DNA of 64,000 bases from Holacanthus passer (lineage: Eukaryota; Chordata; Actinopteri; Pomacanthidae): positions 425,001 to 489,000 of the forward strand of contig JAFREQ010000154.1 of the NCBI GenBank assembly GCA_025331565.1, given 5' to 3'. The notes beneath the pieces were generated by a model that saw only the letters and a program-made list of their open reading frames with translations, was not told the origin of the DNA and did no database searches. The first letter of the stretch is position 1. Every line of letters starts with the position of its first letter. Both the position numbers and the translations under genes were made by a program. Of this stretch, positions 52,590 to 64,000 are shown one piece after another.

Positions 52590-53910
52590 CTATGGTGACG
52601 CGCGTGGCCTGAAGTTGCGGGGCCGGACCATCATGGTGACCGCCTTCAGAGAGTAGAAGTCTGAATCCTTCCAGGAGAACCAGACGATGCCGTCTGGCCC
52701 GAGCAGGTTGTGAGCTTTCAAAGAGTAGCGCCCCCCCTGGAGGAAAGACACATCTCAACATTAATATATTTATACAACATAAGACCAATCTTCTCTGAAC
52801 ATCAAGTTGATGTTAGTCCCACTTTGTTCTGTACGGTCCTGCTGTGTCTTATGGTATATTCCAACATAGCATCACAGCAGTTTGTGAAATGGTCGTGAAA
52901 GGTAATCTAGGATTTGTACATGGAGAATCCATTTGAAGGTTGTGCTGAGTGTAATGAAAAAAATGGACAACTGCCTATGTACAGAAATCCTATAGGTTAA
53001 AGTTTGTCTGCTGTGATACTGGGCTGCACATTCTCAGAGACAGGCCTGCCTTGTAGTAGACGCCGTTGAGGTTGGTGTAGAAACACTGGTGGAACCACCA
53101 CCCGGCGTGGCTGACCTCGGCACAGATGTTGCCGGTGTCAGGTGTGCTGAAGGCCTGCAGGTCGTGGTACCAAGCGAACGAGTCCTCCACCGTTCCACTG
53201 AATCCAGACACATGGAGGCGGAACTGGTTCTCCTCATCCTCTATCCTGCAGGAGGAGACGAGACCATCATCTCTACAAGCAGCTGGACTATTGCTGCACC
53301 TGCCAAGCTTCCAGCACTGTACTTTGCACAAGCAGGTTTTTTGTAACTCTTTAACTTTCGTTAGAGCAAATACATTGTTAAATCCATTCCGATTTTGCTC
53401 TTTGGTCTTTTTGTTTTGAAAAGTGAATGAAAAAAGTTACACCCTCCAAACTCCATCACATCTGTCCTCCTGTCTGTCTTTCTACCTGTCTGTCTACCTG
53501 AAGGTGTCGTACAGGGCGTGTCTGTGGGCGTGGCTCCAGTCCTGCAGGTCGATGCGGAGGCTGTAGTGGCCATGGTTGGACAGTAGGTGGAGCTGTTGGT
53601 TGCCCAGCCAGTGTTCTCCTCGTGGCTCTCCAAAGCCGCCGCTGTACTCCAACCAGCCACGGTTAAAACTCACAGAGCCATCACGCCGCCTCTGAAACAC
53701 CGTCCAGCCCCCACCTGGGACACACACACACACACACACACACAGGCGTAGAACACATTAGAGGTGTACACATGTAGAAGAGGTGGATGAGATATGATAC
53801 ACTGACACAAACACACAGATACACATGAGACAAAATCTCTGTTTGCTCCACTGTCACACACGATATACATGATACATGATATGAACATATGTCGTTAGAA
53901 TCAGCTGATC

Positions 53911-53943
<33 letters not shown>

Positions 53944-56122
53944 CTCACACATATGATGTCCACACAGGTAAACATGCTTTTATAGGGTTAGTGTTTGAAT
54001 CACTGCTGCACCCACACAATGTACATGCAGAATATACATAACATATACATCATGTAAGATACTGATTTGTGTACGTGTGTCTCACCCTCTGTCTCCATGT
54101 CGCAGTAGACAGGCAGGGTGGCACCTGGAGACAGGACAATGTGGTAAACTCCAGAACGACGAACACCATTGTGATACAGAGACGCACAGTCTGATGGACA
54201 GAAAGACAGGAACTGTCCATCTGAGAGAGAGAGACAGAGAGAGAGAGAGAGAAAAATAGTAAAGTAAAAGAGTAAAATAAAATATAAATAATAATTAGTA
54301 GTATTATAGTAAATAGTAATAATGAATAAATGTAAATGTCCTATATGCAGCTGTGTAGTTCTGACTGTGTCGACATGTTCCTGTGGCAGTTGGTTGCATG
54401 AACATCAAGCAACTCACCACAGTGTTTGTTGCATGTGTACCTGGGGGCAGTGTGTCTCGCATGCCGAGCACAGGTGGAGATCTGATGACATTGATCGTGC
54501 AGCCTGTGTTGCGGCTCATGTGCTGCACGGCGGCCGACAGGTTGTGGAGCTGCGCCTGCAGCTCGTGCAGCAGGGCCGCGTGCACGTGGAGCAGGGTGTC
54601 GACCTCGGCGTGACGCAGCTCCAGAGAACGCAGCCGCCGGTCAAAGGTCGAGATCAAACCAGCACTTTCTTCACCCTGAGAGACAGAGAGAGGGACAAGA
54701 GAGGACACAGTTTAATCTGGAGACGGTGATGCTGAGGTTTGTCATTGTTCTCTGCTGAAAACCTAAAAGTCAGAGAGCAGTGGAGAAATGGTCACACTGA
54801 GACACTGCAGCCCGGTAAAAAGCTCTGTGGGTCGGGCACACTCAGAGGGATGTGGGGCCCCTGGCCACAAGGCCTGCAGGTAATCCTGTTAGCATTCAGG
54901 GTTAAGGAGGACTTAGTGGGTGTCGAGACAGAGAGACAAAGACAGATGGAGACAAAGACAGACAGAATAACAGAGAGAGAAAGGAGGCCAGTGTGTTTCA
55001 CCTGCCTCAAAAATCTTTCCCCTTTTTATAATAAAAAACAGCATCACTGGTTCTGTTAGTGTTTGTAGTGTCGCTTGTATTGTTTCTGTTCAGCTTTTGA
55101 ACATGTCTTTTGAAGCTAAATTCCCACACCTACCTGAAGCCAGTTTGCCAGGTGATGGTGCTGTAACATTTAACTCAGTTTTAGCCAATAACTCCTGAAC
55201 AGATCTAAGCTGCAGATTCATTAAGTTACAGGACACACACAGTTTTTTTACTCAAGTTGAAGCATTTCAACTAATATCTTCCCATCAGTTTGTGGCACCC
55301 TGAGTGAATTTGTGTCTACTCATGTCTTTCCTTTGAATTTGTGTGTCTTCCTGCTGCCTCTGAAATGAACACAGTATAATTCCTAATGTTGAAGCTAGGC
55401 TGCCATTTTATTGTACCTACAGACATATATATATACAGTATATGGTAAACTGGTGAGCAGCAGCGTACCTGCGTCTCCAGAGCCTTGACTCGATGCCGGT
55501 GGTTCTTCAGCTCCTCCTGCAGCTCAAACATCGTCTCCCTTAACTCCTCCAGCTGCTCCTTTCTGTTCTGGTTCTCATGGAGCCAATGTGAGATGTCGTC
55601 CGTGCAGCGGAACATATCCGGGCATCGATTCTGAGACGTTCCCACAAGCACCGGAGGAAGCTTGGCCACCAGCCGACACTGGCCGTTAGACATCAGCTGG
55701 CTGCTGTACTCGCCGCACTGTGCCGATGAACTGCCAACGGTCCGGTTGAAGGTTTGGTTGTTGACTTTAACACCAGTTCTGCTGCTGCGTATCACCGGCG
55801 GGGCGTCCGGGGGAAGGTCAGGGTGTGTTTCCAGGAGAGAGGAAAGAGGATGCCAGTCAGCATCCTCATAGTTGTCCTTGTTGATGTCTCGTATGTCCCA
55901 GTTAGTTTCAACATTTGTGTCTGGTACATCCCTGTTTTGTTGGATATCCATGTCCAGCACATCCCCGTTTGTTTCTGTGAGAGTGTTGGGGTGTACATCC
56001 TCATCGTGTCCAACATCTGGGTGTTCATCAGAGGCCACAAAGTCACCAGTGATGGGCTGGTAACACCAGACGATCAGTAAGACAAAAGTCAGTACGCTGG
56101 GCGGCCACGTCATCCTGAACAT
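52590..56122 (-). CDS. secreted fibrinogen C-domain protein, angiopoietin-like/fibroleukin-like
   Basis: Six coding exons: 55469-56122, 54441-54675, 54086-54220, 53498-53714, 53050-53245, 52590-52736. They give 527 residues. A signal peptide (SVLTFVLLIVW core, residues 1 to about 26) is followed by an Asp/Asn-rich acidic region with three 11-residue repeats (50-82), a Cys-containing segment, and two coiled-coil stretches (about 181-218 and 219-275; EQLEELRETMFELQEEL, HAALLHELQAQLHNL). The fibrinogen C domain spans about 302-520 (PVYCDMETEGGGWTVFQRR, HYSLRIDLQDW, CAEVSHAGWWFHQCFYTNLN, WFSWKDSDFYSLKAVTMMVR). The usual calcium loop (D-x-D-N-D type) is replaced by a short STPDTGN. The layout is that of angiopoietin-like or FGL proteins, which are secreted oligomeric ligands. 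I cannot assign an orthologue. The last intron appears to use a GC donor. Confidence 0.85.
53719..53744. repeat. (CA)n microsatellite next to a 3' splice site
   Basis: On the coding (minus) strand this is a (TG)13 run ending four bases before the acceptor of exon 53498-53714. It is the same arrangement as in two mtss1 introns. Confidence 0.95.
53914..53943. repeat. (AT)n microsatellite
   Basis: About fifteen AT units, in the intron between exons 53498-53714 and 54086-54220. Confidence 0.95.
54221..54254. repeat. (GA)n purine tract serving as a polypyrimidine tract on the coding strand
   Basis: Read on the minus strand it is a CT repeat ending in the CAG acceptor of exon 54086-54220, so a simple repeat supplies the splice-site pyrimidine tract. 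Confidence 0.8.
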
Positions 56123-57041
56123 TCAGTAACTTGCCCTCCCTGGTTGTTGTTCTGCAAGTGAAGTCAGAAACCAGATCAACATCGGGGTCAGATGTCATAG
56201 CAGCAAGATGAAGAGCAGGTAGCCCAGAGTTAGGCTTGAGTGGTAGGTTCAGATTCAGATGGGGAAGAACCATCCAAGAAACAAAGTCCGTTTTTATCCA
56301 TGAGTTGTGACTTAGAGACAAACCGGCTGGTCCCCTTCAAGCTCTGTAACATCAGGTTTCCATGAAGGTGCTCAGCCTGATCCAATGGCACAAGGGCAAC
56401 AAGCGGTTCAACATTCACCACCCAAAGATCCCGCCGAGGTCCCAGCCAGGTCGAAGGAACAGTTCTGCTGGTTCAATCTTCTGCTGTGGTTGGAAACAAA
56501 CTGTTGAAGAGCCGAAACAAAGTCCAGATGAAGGTTTGTCCATGTGTTTGTGCCAGAAACACAAACGTGCTGGACATTCAAGCTGTCTAATGTCTTTAGT
56601 TTGACAAAGCTTCAACATACTTTAGGTAAATTAGGTAAAAACAGTACAAGGACATTTTTCATTTTAAATAACTGTGACAAACTGTAATATCCAGCTGTGA
56701 CTCTCCAAATCAGACATGTAAAACAATGAAAACACAGATGTAAGAAAATAATAGTTTGTGCAAACACAAGTCCGTGAAGACACTGTTCAACCAAGGACGT
56801 GCTGATATCTGAGATTCGAGCGTCTGGTGAATAGAAACCTTTAAGAGAGAATCAATTCGGATACAGAAACTATTTTATCTGCCACTGGACAAAAAAACAT
56901 TCTTGTGTTTTGCTGAAACATTCAATATCAACCTTCTTGTCTGACAACAGTGTTTGACCTTAAATGGACCTTCAAGAATGTTTTCAGAAGCTAAAACACT
57001 TATATTTATGTTGAAACACACAGAGTATTTGTTCAACCTAC

Positions 57042-57112
57042 CTGTCGCCCTGAACGTCCCAGCATCCCGGAGGTGAATTCACCTCAGCGGAAAAGCATCA
57101 GGAGAGCCAAGA
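57042..57112 (-). other. possible 5' untranslated exon of the fibrinogen-domain gene
   Basis: A good minus-strand donor (GGCGACAG then GTAGGTTG) at 57042/57041 could pair with the acceptor TTGCAG near 56149-56154, just upstream of the ATG exon. The TG repeat beginning at 57115 would lie at or before the transcription start. No coding content is needed. Confidence 0.35.
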
Positions 57113-57113
57113 G

Positions 57114-57165
<52 letters not shown>

Positions 57166-59101
57166 TGTTTGTGTTTGTTCAGCACCGGGTATGACATCTT
57201 ATCCTGATAATCCTTTAAAGGGATTGGTAGCCATGGAGTGTAATAGATTACATATAATGGGATTAGAGTAATGTAACTACAAGTGAGAGTGACAGACATA
57301 ACGCTGCAAATCAAAGAGACTGAATGAACAACAACAATCTAACTTTAACAGATGTCACCGAAGGAAATCGTCAGATTTGTTGATTCCATGTTTAATGATA
57401 CACATCTGTAAAGTTTGTCCTGAAGGTGGCGCCAAAAGAATCACAATGAAGTAATGGAAATCAAATGTATTCTGAAGTTTGAATGCAGGTAGTAGAGCTG
57501 TTTACTGAATCTATGAATAATTATTTCAATTAAACCTGTGTGCAAACTTGACATGGATCAATTATTGTTTCTGTTCAGTGAAGACAAAGCATGAAAAGAA
57601 TAAAGTGCCTCCAGTTTTGGTTTGACTTTTGTTTCTTTGCGACGTTTCTTCTTTATATTCATTCAGAACATAATGTAGGAGAAAAGAATGTGTGTGTGTG
57701 TCGTTGATATAAGATACACAGGATACATATAAATGCACAATAACATGCTCATAATGACAACGTTGATGATGAGCAGGCATGTTCACCGCCTTAGTCTAGT
57801 GCTGATGAGCATGAAGGGTGGGGACGACTCACCCACTGCACAGAGACAGATTCATAAAGTGTATCTGAGGTCAACTGAACTCCGTCCTGTTGGTTGCAGC
57901 AGTTCTGTCAATCGTCCTCAGATCGGATGAAACTGGTCTGAAAGGTTTCACTTCCTGTTCTGAGCTCAGTAACCATGACAACAGATAGACATCACAATAG
58001 TGATGTTGCTGCAGCTAGAAGCTTCAGCTGGAAGCTTCTGTAGAGACTGACACACTTCACTGAGGACACACACACACCAGTAATTGGATCAGACATCAAA
58101 GACTGATGCCTCCGATCCTCTGCATTTTCATTGAGACACTGTGTGGTTCTATTGGAAAATGCATCAATATCTCTGAAATCACTTCATTGACATCATAAAT
58201 AATCAGGTCTTACGCTGATGATGTCCTGTTGTAGGTCACAGAATCCTCCTTCCTTTCTTTCACTTATAAATCAGAGGAGTAACAGGAGGTTTTCTTGTTA
58301 CTATCTCTCCCATTTTGACTGAACATCAAATCCCTTGTACAGTTTGAATTCAACATTTGTCCAAACTGAAACGTAGTAGTTAAAACTCAAGCATTTTCTT
58401 TAAGTGAAAATTTGTGAATAATTCATATTATATATATATGTTATATTCAGATCTTCAGATTAATTTCTTGGTACAAATACACAACATATGAACAGAACAT
58501 ATGGATCTTCTTCAAGGGCAGAATCCTCCCTCATCTCCCATCATCCATCATTCATTCAGTCTACTCTCTGTCAGAACCTGCCCCTCCCCCCTGCTCCTCC
58601 TGTGAATCCTTTCCCTCACCTGCCTGCTTCACCCAATCACCCACCTGCTTCCCGTTCCCTCTGATTGGACCCAGCCCCACATTAACAGGCCGGTTCCTTC
58701 AGCCGCTTCACGATCCTGCAGAACTGACAAATACATGAGGGTCCATCAGCAGAACAGCATGAACCATAATTATTCATTATTACCATTTATTATTTATTTG
58801 CAAAAAAAGAAATTTATTTTTACAAAAGTCCCAAACTGATATTTAAACATGCTCTGTTTCCATTGACGGCAACAGTTTACATGAGAAGGGTTAGGTTAGA
58901 TACTATTTACCACACTTCATCTACCATGACCTCAGAACTAACTCAAAAATCAGGAGTGTTTGTGGGAGACAGTCTGAAGAAGGTTTGGCACCAAAGCAAG
59001 AAATGTGGGAGGAGATGGATTAGATTATAGTCAGGACCATTAGCCCACAGTGCCAGGTGAGGAAGTCTGGTGAACGACTGGACTGTGTGTGCAAAGCTTT
59101 G
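57113..59101. other. intergenic, no gene seen
   Basis: Starts with a (TG)n run at 57115-57162. No recognisable coding frame follows. A C-rich stretch at about 58565-58720 (CACCTGCTTCCCGTTCCCTC, CAATCACCCACC) resembles the CACCTG-rich leader of some fish LTR elements but cannot be proved here. Confidence 0.55.
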
Positions 59102-59534
59102 TTTATTTTCATGCATGGGAGAAAAAAACTGAAAAACATCCTCTTGCAAATAGAATTATAGAAAGGAAAGATGGAGCTGTTCTTAGGTATAAATCAACTG
59201 GTATCAAAAATGTCCCCATTCTTCAAATAACCCCGTCAGCATTTGTTAGGAAATGTGTCCTCTCAGCCTCAGACTGACTTTGCATTTACATGTTAAGTTA
59301 AACATCAGCTTGTATTTTCAAAAACCCTTTTACTCAGGAAAACCCACAGACGTCAGTGCCAAGAGTTTTAACTGGAACTTATTTTACTGACAAAGTAGTT
59401 CCTCCCCCGCGACCCTGCAGAGGATTAAGCGGTGTACAAATGTACAGATAATGTCGCGTTATTTCACTTAATGCCGACATCCTGCTTTTCATGGTTAAAT
59501 GTGAACATTTCACACACACACACACACACACACA

Positions 59535-59573
<39 letters not shown>

Positions 59574-59635
59574 ACACACAGTGGCCAAAGCAACAAAACA
59601 AAAGAACCACCAGAACTCAACAGAGCTCTTCTTCA
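59102..59635 (-). other. probable 3'UTR of the Ig-domain gene, with a (CA)n repeat
   Basis: Non-coding sequence past the stop at 59636. A reverse-strand AATAAA lies at 59102-59107. A CA repeat with two CCC interruptions occupies 59511-59580, so the transcript would carry a long UG tract close to the stop codon. Confidence 0.4.
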
Positions 59636-62600
59636 TCAGGAGTGATGTCCTCTCCGACCTCCACGTCTGAGCTGAGCTCTGCTTTGACGACTCATTGGGC
59701 GACTGTCTGGAGGTTGGCTCCGAGTCACTGCTGAAACACCGCTGGGAGAAAGACGGCTCAGAGATACGTAGGTTTGAGTCTGGTGAGAGGAGGCCGAGCT
59801 GCGGCCCGTGGCCTCCGTCAGTCGCTCCAGCCTCCTGCTCACAGACCACAGCAGGGAATGTGTACGGCTTTCCATCTGACGGAGGCTCCTCTCAAAGCTC
59901 AAACGCATCTCCATCAGTTCCACCTGCAGCTTGTCAAAGCAGGCGCACTGAGCGTCTGCGACGTCCTGATTCCCCGACCTCGTGCCCTTGAGCCTCTGTG
60001 TCGTGGTGCCATGCGAGGGTGTGGTGGTATCTGGGGACGTGGTGGATGTGGCACCACCTCTGGCAGCTTCCTCTTCCTCCTCTGGTCGTCCTGCAGATGC
60101 CAAGAACATTCAGTCACATTGTATAGAATTTTCTTGTGGTATCAATATAAATCACCTTGCTGTGTCCTTTTTATCTCCCTTCTCTGTGCCCCCTGATCTC
60201 TGCACCTGCCCTCATACTGTTCCCTCGCTCTCTTTTTTTTTTGCAGACTCACTGACAGAAAAATCCTCCTCCAGCAGCACTTCAGTTGAGTTGTTTTCTC
60301 CCAGACGGTTCCTGGCCTGACAGATGTACAGTCCAGAGTTAGACCTCTTCAGAGAGGGTAAAGACAGGACCTGGCCCGAGCCCACCTGGAGCAGCGAGCC
60401 GGAAGCTGCCCTCCTGTACCAGGTGTATGTGTCTGCTGCCGGGTTGGCGTCACTGCTGCAGGTCAGGTTGAGACCACGACCCTCTGCCTCTTCAATCATC
60501 ACATTCACTGGAGCATCTGTGTAATTCACAGGATGTTCATTGTCATTTAAAAATAAAAGTTCATGAACTAATACAACACATTTACAATGATTTGCTTAGA
60601 TAACTGCATATACAGCACAATGAGGTTTTGTTGATAGGCAAGTTCTTCAAGCTTGAGCTGAGATGATAGAAGAAAATACAGGTCACTTAATGGTGACATC
60701 TGCTGGTCCAAAGGTGACATTGCACATGTACAGGGTTGCACTGATGGTAGCAGCAGCAGTTTAGGCCTGACCTTATTTGCCTCAACTCAGGATTTTAGTT
60801 CCTGTTGACTCATCAGTATCTGCTATTTTATTGTGTGTACGAACAGATTTTCATCTACGCACTGTGGTCATTTTATATTAAAGGGTCTTCTTGAAGCAAA
60901 ACAAGGCCACAAATACACAAAAAAGTCATTGTATGCAATTTATGATCTAATTCACTAAATAAGGTGTCCTGGAATTCAAAGACTTGGTCAATTGTGTTTC
61001 AGTGATTATTATCAACCTCAACCAGGGACAGAGAGACACAACAACAAAAAAAACTAAAAGGGAAAAAAACAGAAATGTAATTTCAGTCTCTACAAAAAAT
61101 GAATAGAGAAGTTCCCAAGGACTCTGTCTGACTTTTTATTCAAACTGTAGCATCTCCAATGGCAGATGAGCACAAATCTATGCTGCACATTTTAACAGAG
61201 GGGATGCACTATCTGCAGTGTCGGCATCAAAAGTACTCCAGGTACAAAGTGGGACGGATAAAGGTTTATCTTATCTTATCTTGTCTTATCTTAAGTTTAA
61301 CAACTGCAGTTCAGCAAAAAAGCTGCTGTTAAGTGGCTCCTTAATGTGTATAAAGTACACAAGTATTTTTCCTACATTTACACAAACATAGTCATGTTCC
61401 AATGTCAAAGTATCTCAAAGTATCCGTGTCTTGTATCTGTCGTTATTCGAAACCACAGGTGCAGTACTCACATATGACAGTGAGTTTGAAGGGGGCGCTC
61501 TTCTGGCTCTCCAGCTGGTTGGCAGCTGTGCAGTAGATGGGACCAACCAGGTCTGAGCTCTGAATACCACTGATAGTCAACACGCTGGATGAGGCCTCCT
61601 GCAGTGAGAGAGAACAGAAGACTCAAGGATGAGGACAAAATAAAGGTTTGAATTAATGAAATGTCAAATAGGAAAATGATTCAACTTTAATTCCTTTGGT
61701 TCAGTCAAATCTCTCCAATGCAAACTCAGATCTGATGAGCTCGAGACACACATGAAGTCTCACCTCTCTGATAACGAGTCGCGTGTTGTCGGCCGTGATG
61801 GGCGCGGTGCCGCTGCTCCAGGAGAATTTGAGAAATGAGCCGTTGGCAGAGCAGGTGAGAATCACGGTGCTGTTAATCTCTACTGTCTCGGACACGTTGG
61901 CCCTGATGGTCACGTCTGACACCGGCTCTGCAGGTAGAGACAAGCTCATTTGAACAGTGTGTGGCTCTGAATTGTACAATTCATTGCACTAACATTGCCT
62001 GAGTTAGTGCTTCCACGATTACACGCAGTATAAACTTTTGTCAAAGTCACTATCAGGCTCTTTTCATGACGTCAGTAGAGGTTTGCTCCTTTTGCCCCAT
62101 AATCAGCACATGATAAAATACCTAACAAGTGTAGAAGGTGACGTATGATGAAAATAACAGGGCACAGAACACACCCCTGTGAGACCCGATGAAGCTGTTT
62201 GTGCACAATGACAAGATGCAATAAGTCTTGTTTAACTGGGTGGTGAATCGAGGAGGAACAACATGGAACCAACAGCAGAAACGTCGAATTCTCTGGAGCC
62301 TGCCATTAAAAATCCTTATGTTTGTGAGGATGCATCAGATTTTATAGACTAGAAAACACCTTCAGGCTGCAAATTTGTTCTTTTAAAACAAATGTTTAGA
62401 AATAACCTTCATTTGCATCGGGATCTTCTTCAAAATGTAAACAGTGATAGTCGACCGTGGGATGTGTGTGCTACGTTAATACAAAGCACTCACTGCCAGC
62501 GTGACTAAAGACAAGTGAAACCAAGTAACATGCAGTAACTCACCCAGAACTCTGAGCTCAGTCTCTCCAGTCTTCACCCCACTGGCCGTATAGATGTTGA

Positions 62601-63944
62601 CATGATATTCCCCACTATCCGTCTGCGCCAGAGGCCCCAGTGTCAAGAACCCATTGGTCCGGTTTACCGTCACTCTTCCCCAGTAAGCCTCAAACACTAC
62701 ACTCCCCTCCGCTCTGCTCACGGAGGCCACGCGCATCAGCTGCCTCCCATCGCTGAAAAACCAGGCCGTAGCATTGATCTCATCTTTGGGGTCCATCAGG
62801 GTCTTGAAAGTCACGTTTCTCCCTGAGACTCCATCCACAGGACCCTCAGGCAGCGGGTACCATTTATATCCTAAAATAAAGAATATGAGCTTTCAGGTTG
62901 AATAGTCCATTTGCTGTTTACAACAAATAAACACAGACTTAAAAACCACTTCTGCTATAAAGTCAATTCAAGTAAAGCGAACAAAAGTCTGAATGTTGGC
63001 CATTATGAGTTCTTCAAGATTGGTCAACTTTTCTTTATCTGTTCAGTTCTTATGTGCAATGTTGAATTCTTACAGATTAGTCATGCTGTGCTGTAATAAT
63101 TGGACTTCTTTCATCGAGGCCAACATGGGAAATTTGTCTCAATCTCCCCAAAACAAAAACAGCAAATCTGTTAATAATAATGAAATAATGAGAACTTAAC
63201 TCTGCAATACTGGAATTACTGCAACTAAAAATATACGTAATGTGCCACATAATGCACCTGTGCTCGAAATCAAGACATGACTCACCCAGAATTCGGAGCA
63301 TGGTCTCTCCAGTCTTTGTCGCTTCAGGAGTCACCATGGTGGCGCTATAAAACCCTCTGTCGCTCACCTTCAGTGGCCCCAGGGTCAAGAACCCATTGGT
63401 CCGGTCGACCCGCACTCTTCCCTCGTAGCCTTCGGCCACTGTCTCCTCTGTCGGTGTCACGGTGACGATGGGTACCGGCCCACTCCCGCCGGTGAAAGAC
63501 CAGACAAAGGTGATGAGGTCGTCGTTGAGATCAAACAGGGTTTTGAAAGTGACATTTTTCCTCAAAACTGCCTCCACTGGACCCTCAGGCAGAAGGTCCT
63601 GCCCCACACAGCATCCTGAGAGGAAGAAAAACACTGAAGACGTTCAAGTGACAAGTCAAGATTATTTTCTGCCTCTGGTGTCTTTAATGGCTTTGGCAGC
63701 TTTGGTTTTGATCAAAGGTCAACTATGACTATGACAATAGGTTGTGACTTTAAAGTCTTTAAAATTTTCTAATCCCCATAAAATACATATCTTACTATAC
63801 TTGTTTGAATTCAGTCATAATAAACACATTCTGTGGACAAATGACAGAAACCAGCAAAGACAAACCTCAGAAAAAATGTTCAGTTGAGTCAATAAAAGTG
63901 TCATTTTTACCAATAACAGCGATGAGAAACAGACGAGCCTCCAT
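59636..63944 (-). CDS. CEACAM-like immunoglobulin-superfamily protein with C-terminal coiled coil
   Basis: Seven phase-consistent exons: 63911-63944, 63286-63615, 62544-62870, 61764-61927, 61472-61598, 60253-60516, 59636-60090. They give 566 residues. A signal peptide (MEARLFLIAVIGCCVG) leads into two related V-like domains (about 18-121 and 122-230) that lack the canonical disulfide cysteines, as do CEACAM N domains; both carry RTNGFLTLGPL and a D-x-G-x-Y motif. A C2/I-like domain (231-327; STVILTCSANGS, GPIYCTAANQLES) and a fourth Ig domain (328-415; LNLTCSSDANPAADTYTWYR, SGLYICQARNRLG) follow. The tail (416-566) is acidic, then Ser/Thr-rich, then an amphipathic helix (FDKLQVELMEMRLSFERSL). 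I see no transmembrane segment, so a secreted protein is inferred. Many N-x-S/T sites are present. The role is probably cell-cell or ligand recognition; the family is assigned from memory only. Confidence 0.82.
62120..62290 (-). pseudogene. possible reverse-transcriptase remnant
   Basis: The minus strand holds a short open stretch with HRVSQGCVLCPVIF, which resembles the (G)VPQGCVLSPLLF motif of LINE-type reverse transcriptases. The flanking sequence is too decayed to extend it. It lies in the intron between the second and third Ig exons. Confidence 0.35.
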
Positions 63945-64000
63945 GATGAGCTGATCCACTGCGGTCGAGTCGTGACATTTCAACCTGCTTCTTTTGGCAG

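Noticed and set aside
59982..60320. Plus-strand frames over the Ig-gene tail exons
   Set aside because: They are antisense shadows of the phase-consistent minus-strand exons.

Overview
This window is nuclear DNA from a vertebrate, almost certainly a ray-finned (teleost, probably percomorph) fish. The genes are split by GT-AG introns. CA/TG microsatellites are frequent, transposon fragments of typical teleost type are scattered through introns, and the gene order matches the conserved vertebrate block at human 8q24.13 (TMEM65, RNF139, TATDN1, NDUFB9, MTSS1). Exons were assembled by hand from splice signals, reading-frame phase and remembered family sequences; no alignment was run.

Layout. 1-6555 (+): 3' part of mtss1, from the end of the IMD/I-BAR domain to the C-terminal WH2 motif, followed by a 3'UTR. 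7.9-11.1 kb: gene-free, with a LINE-like tail and a hAT-like MITE. 14614-33794 (-): complete tmem65, seven exons including a 14-kb first intron full of repeats; its 3'UTR probably reaches back to about 11.1 kb. 34.1-38.2 kb: no gene seen apart from probable rnf139 3'UTR; the TRMT12 gene found between TMEM65 and RNF139 in human is not here. 38165-43617 (-): complete rnf139 (TRC8), six coding exons, with a 15-bp minisatellite just inside intron 1. 44698-48791 (-): complete tatdn1, twelve exons. 49124-51473 (+): complete ndufb9, four exons, sharing a short divergent promoter with tatdn1. 52590-56122 (-): a secreted, coiled-coil, fibrinogen-C-domain (angiopoietin-like) protein, six coding exons. 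59636-63944 (-): a CEACAM-like immunoglobulin-superfamily protein of seven exons that appears to lack a transmembrane segment.

How the genes relate. The first five genes form an old syntenic neighbourhood rather than a pathway, although tmem65 (mitochondrial inner membrane) and ndufb9 (complex I) both serve mitochondria and rnf139 is an ER ubiquitin ligase. The last two genes encode secreted or extracellular recognition-type proteins and are not part of the human block as I know it.

I found no clearly new system. The points most worth a second look are an apparent one-base frame break in an mtss1 exon, TG repeats pressed against three separate 3' splice sites (one facing a complementary CA repeat at the other end of the same intron), a likely GC-AG intron and a shortened calcium loop in the fibrinogen-type gene, and the Ig-coiled-coil architecture of the last gene.
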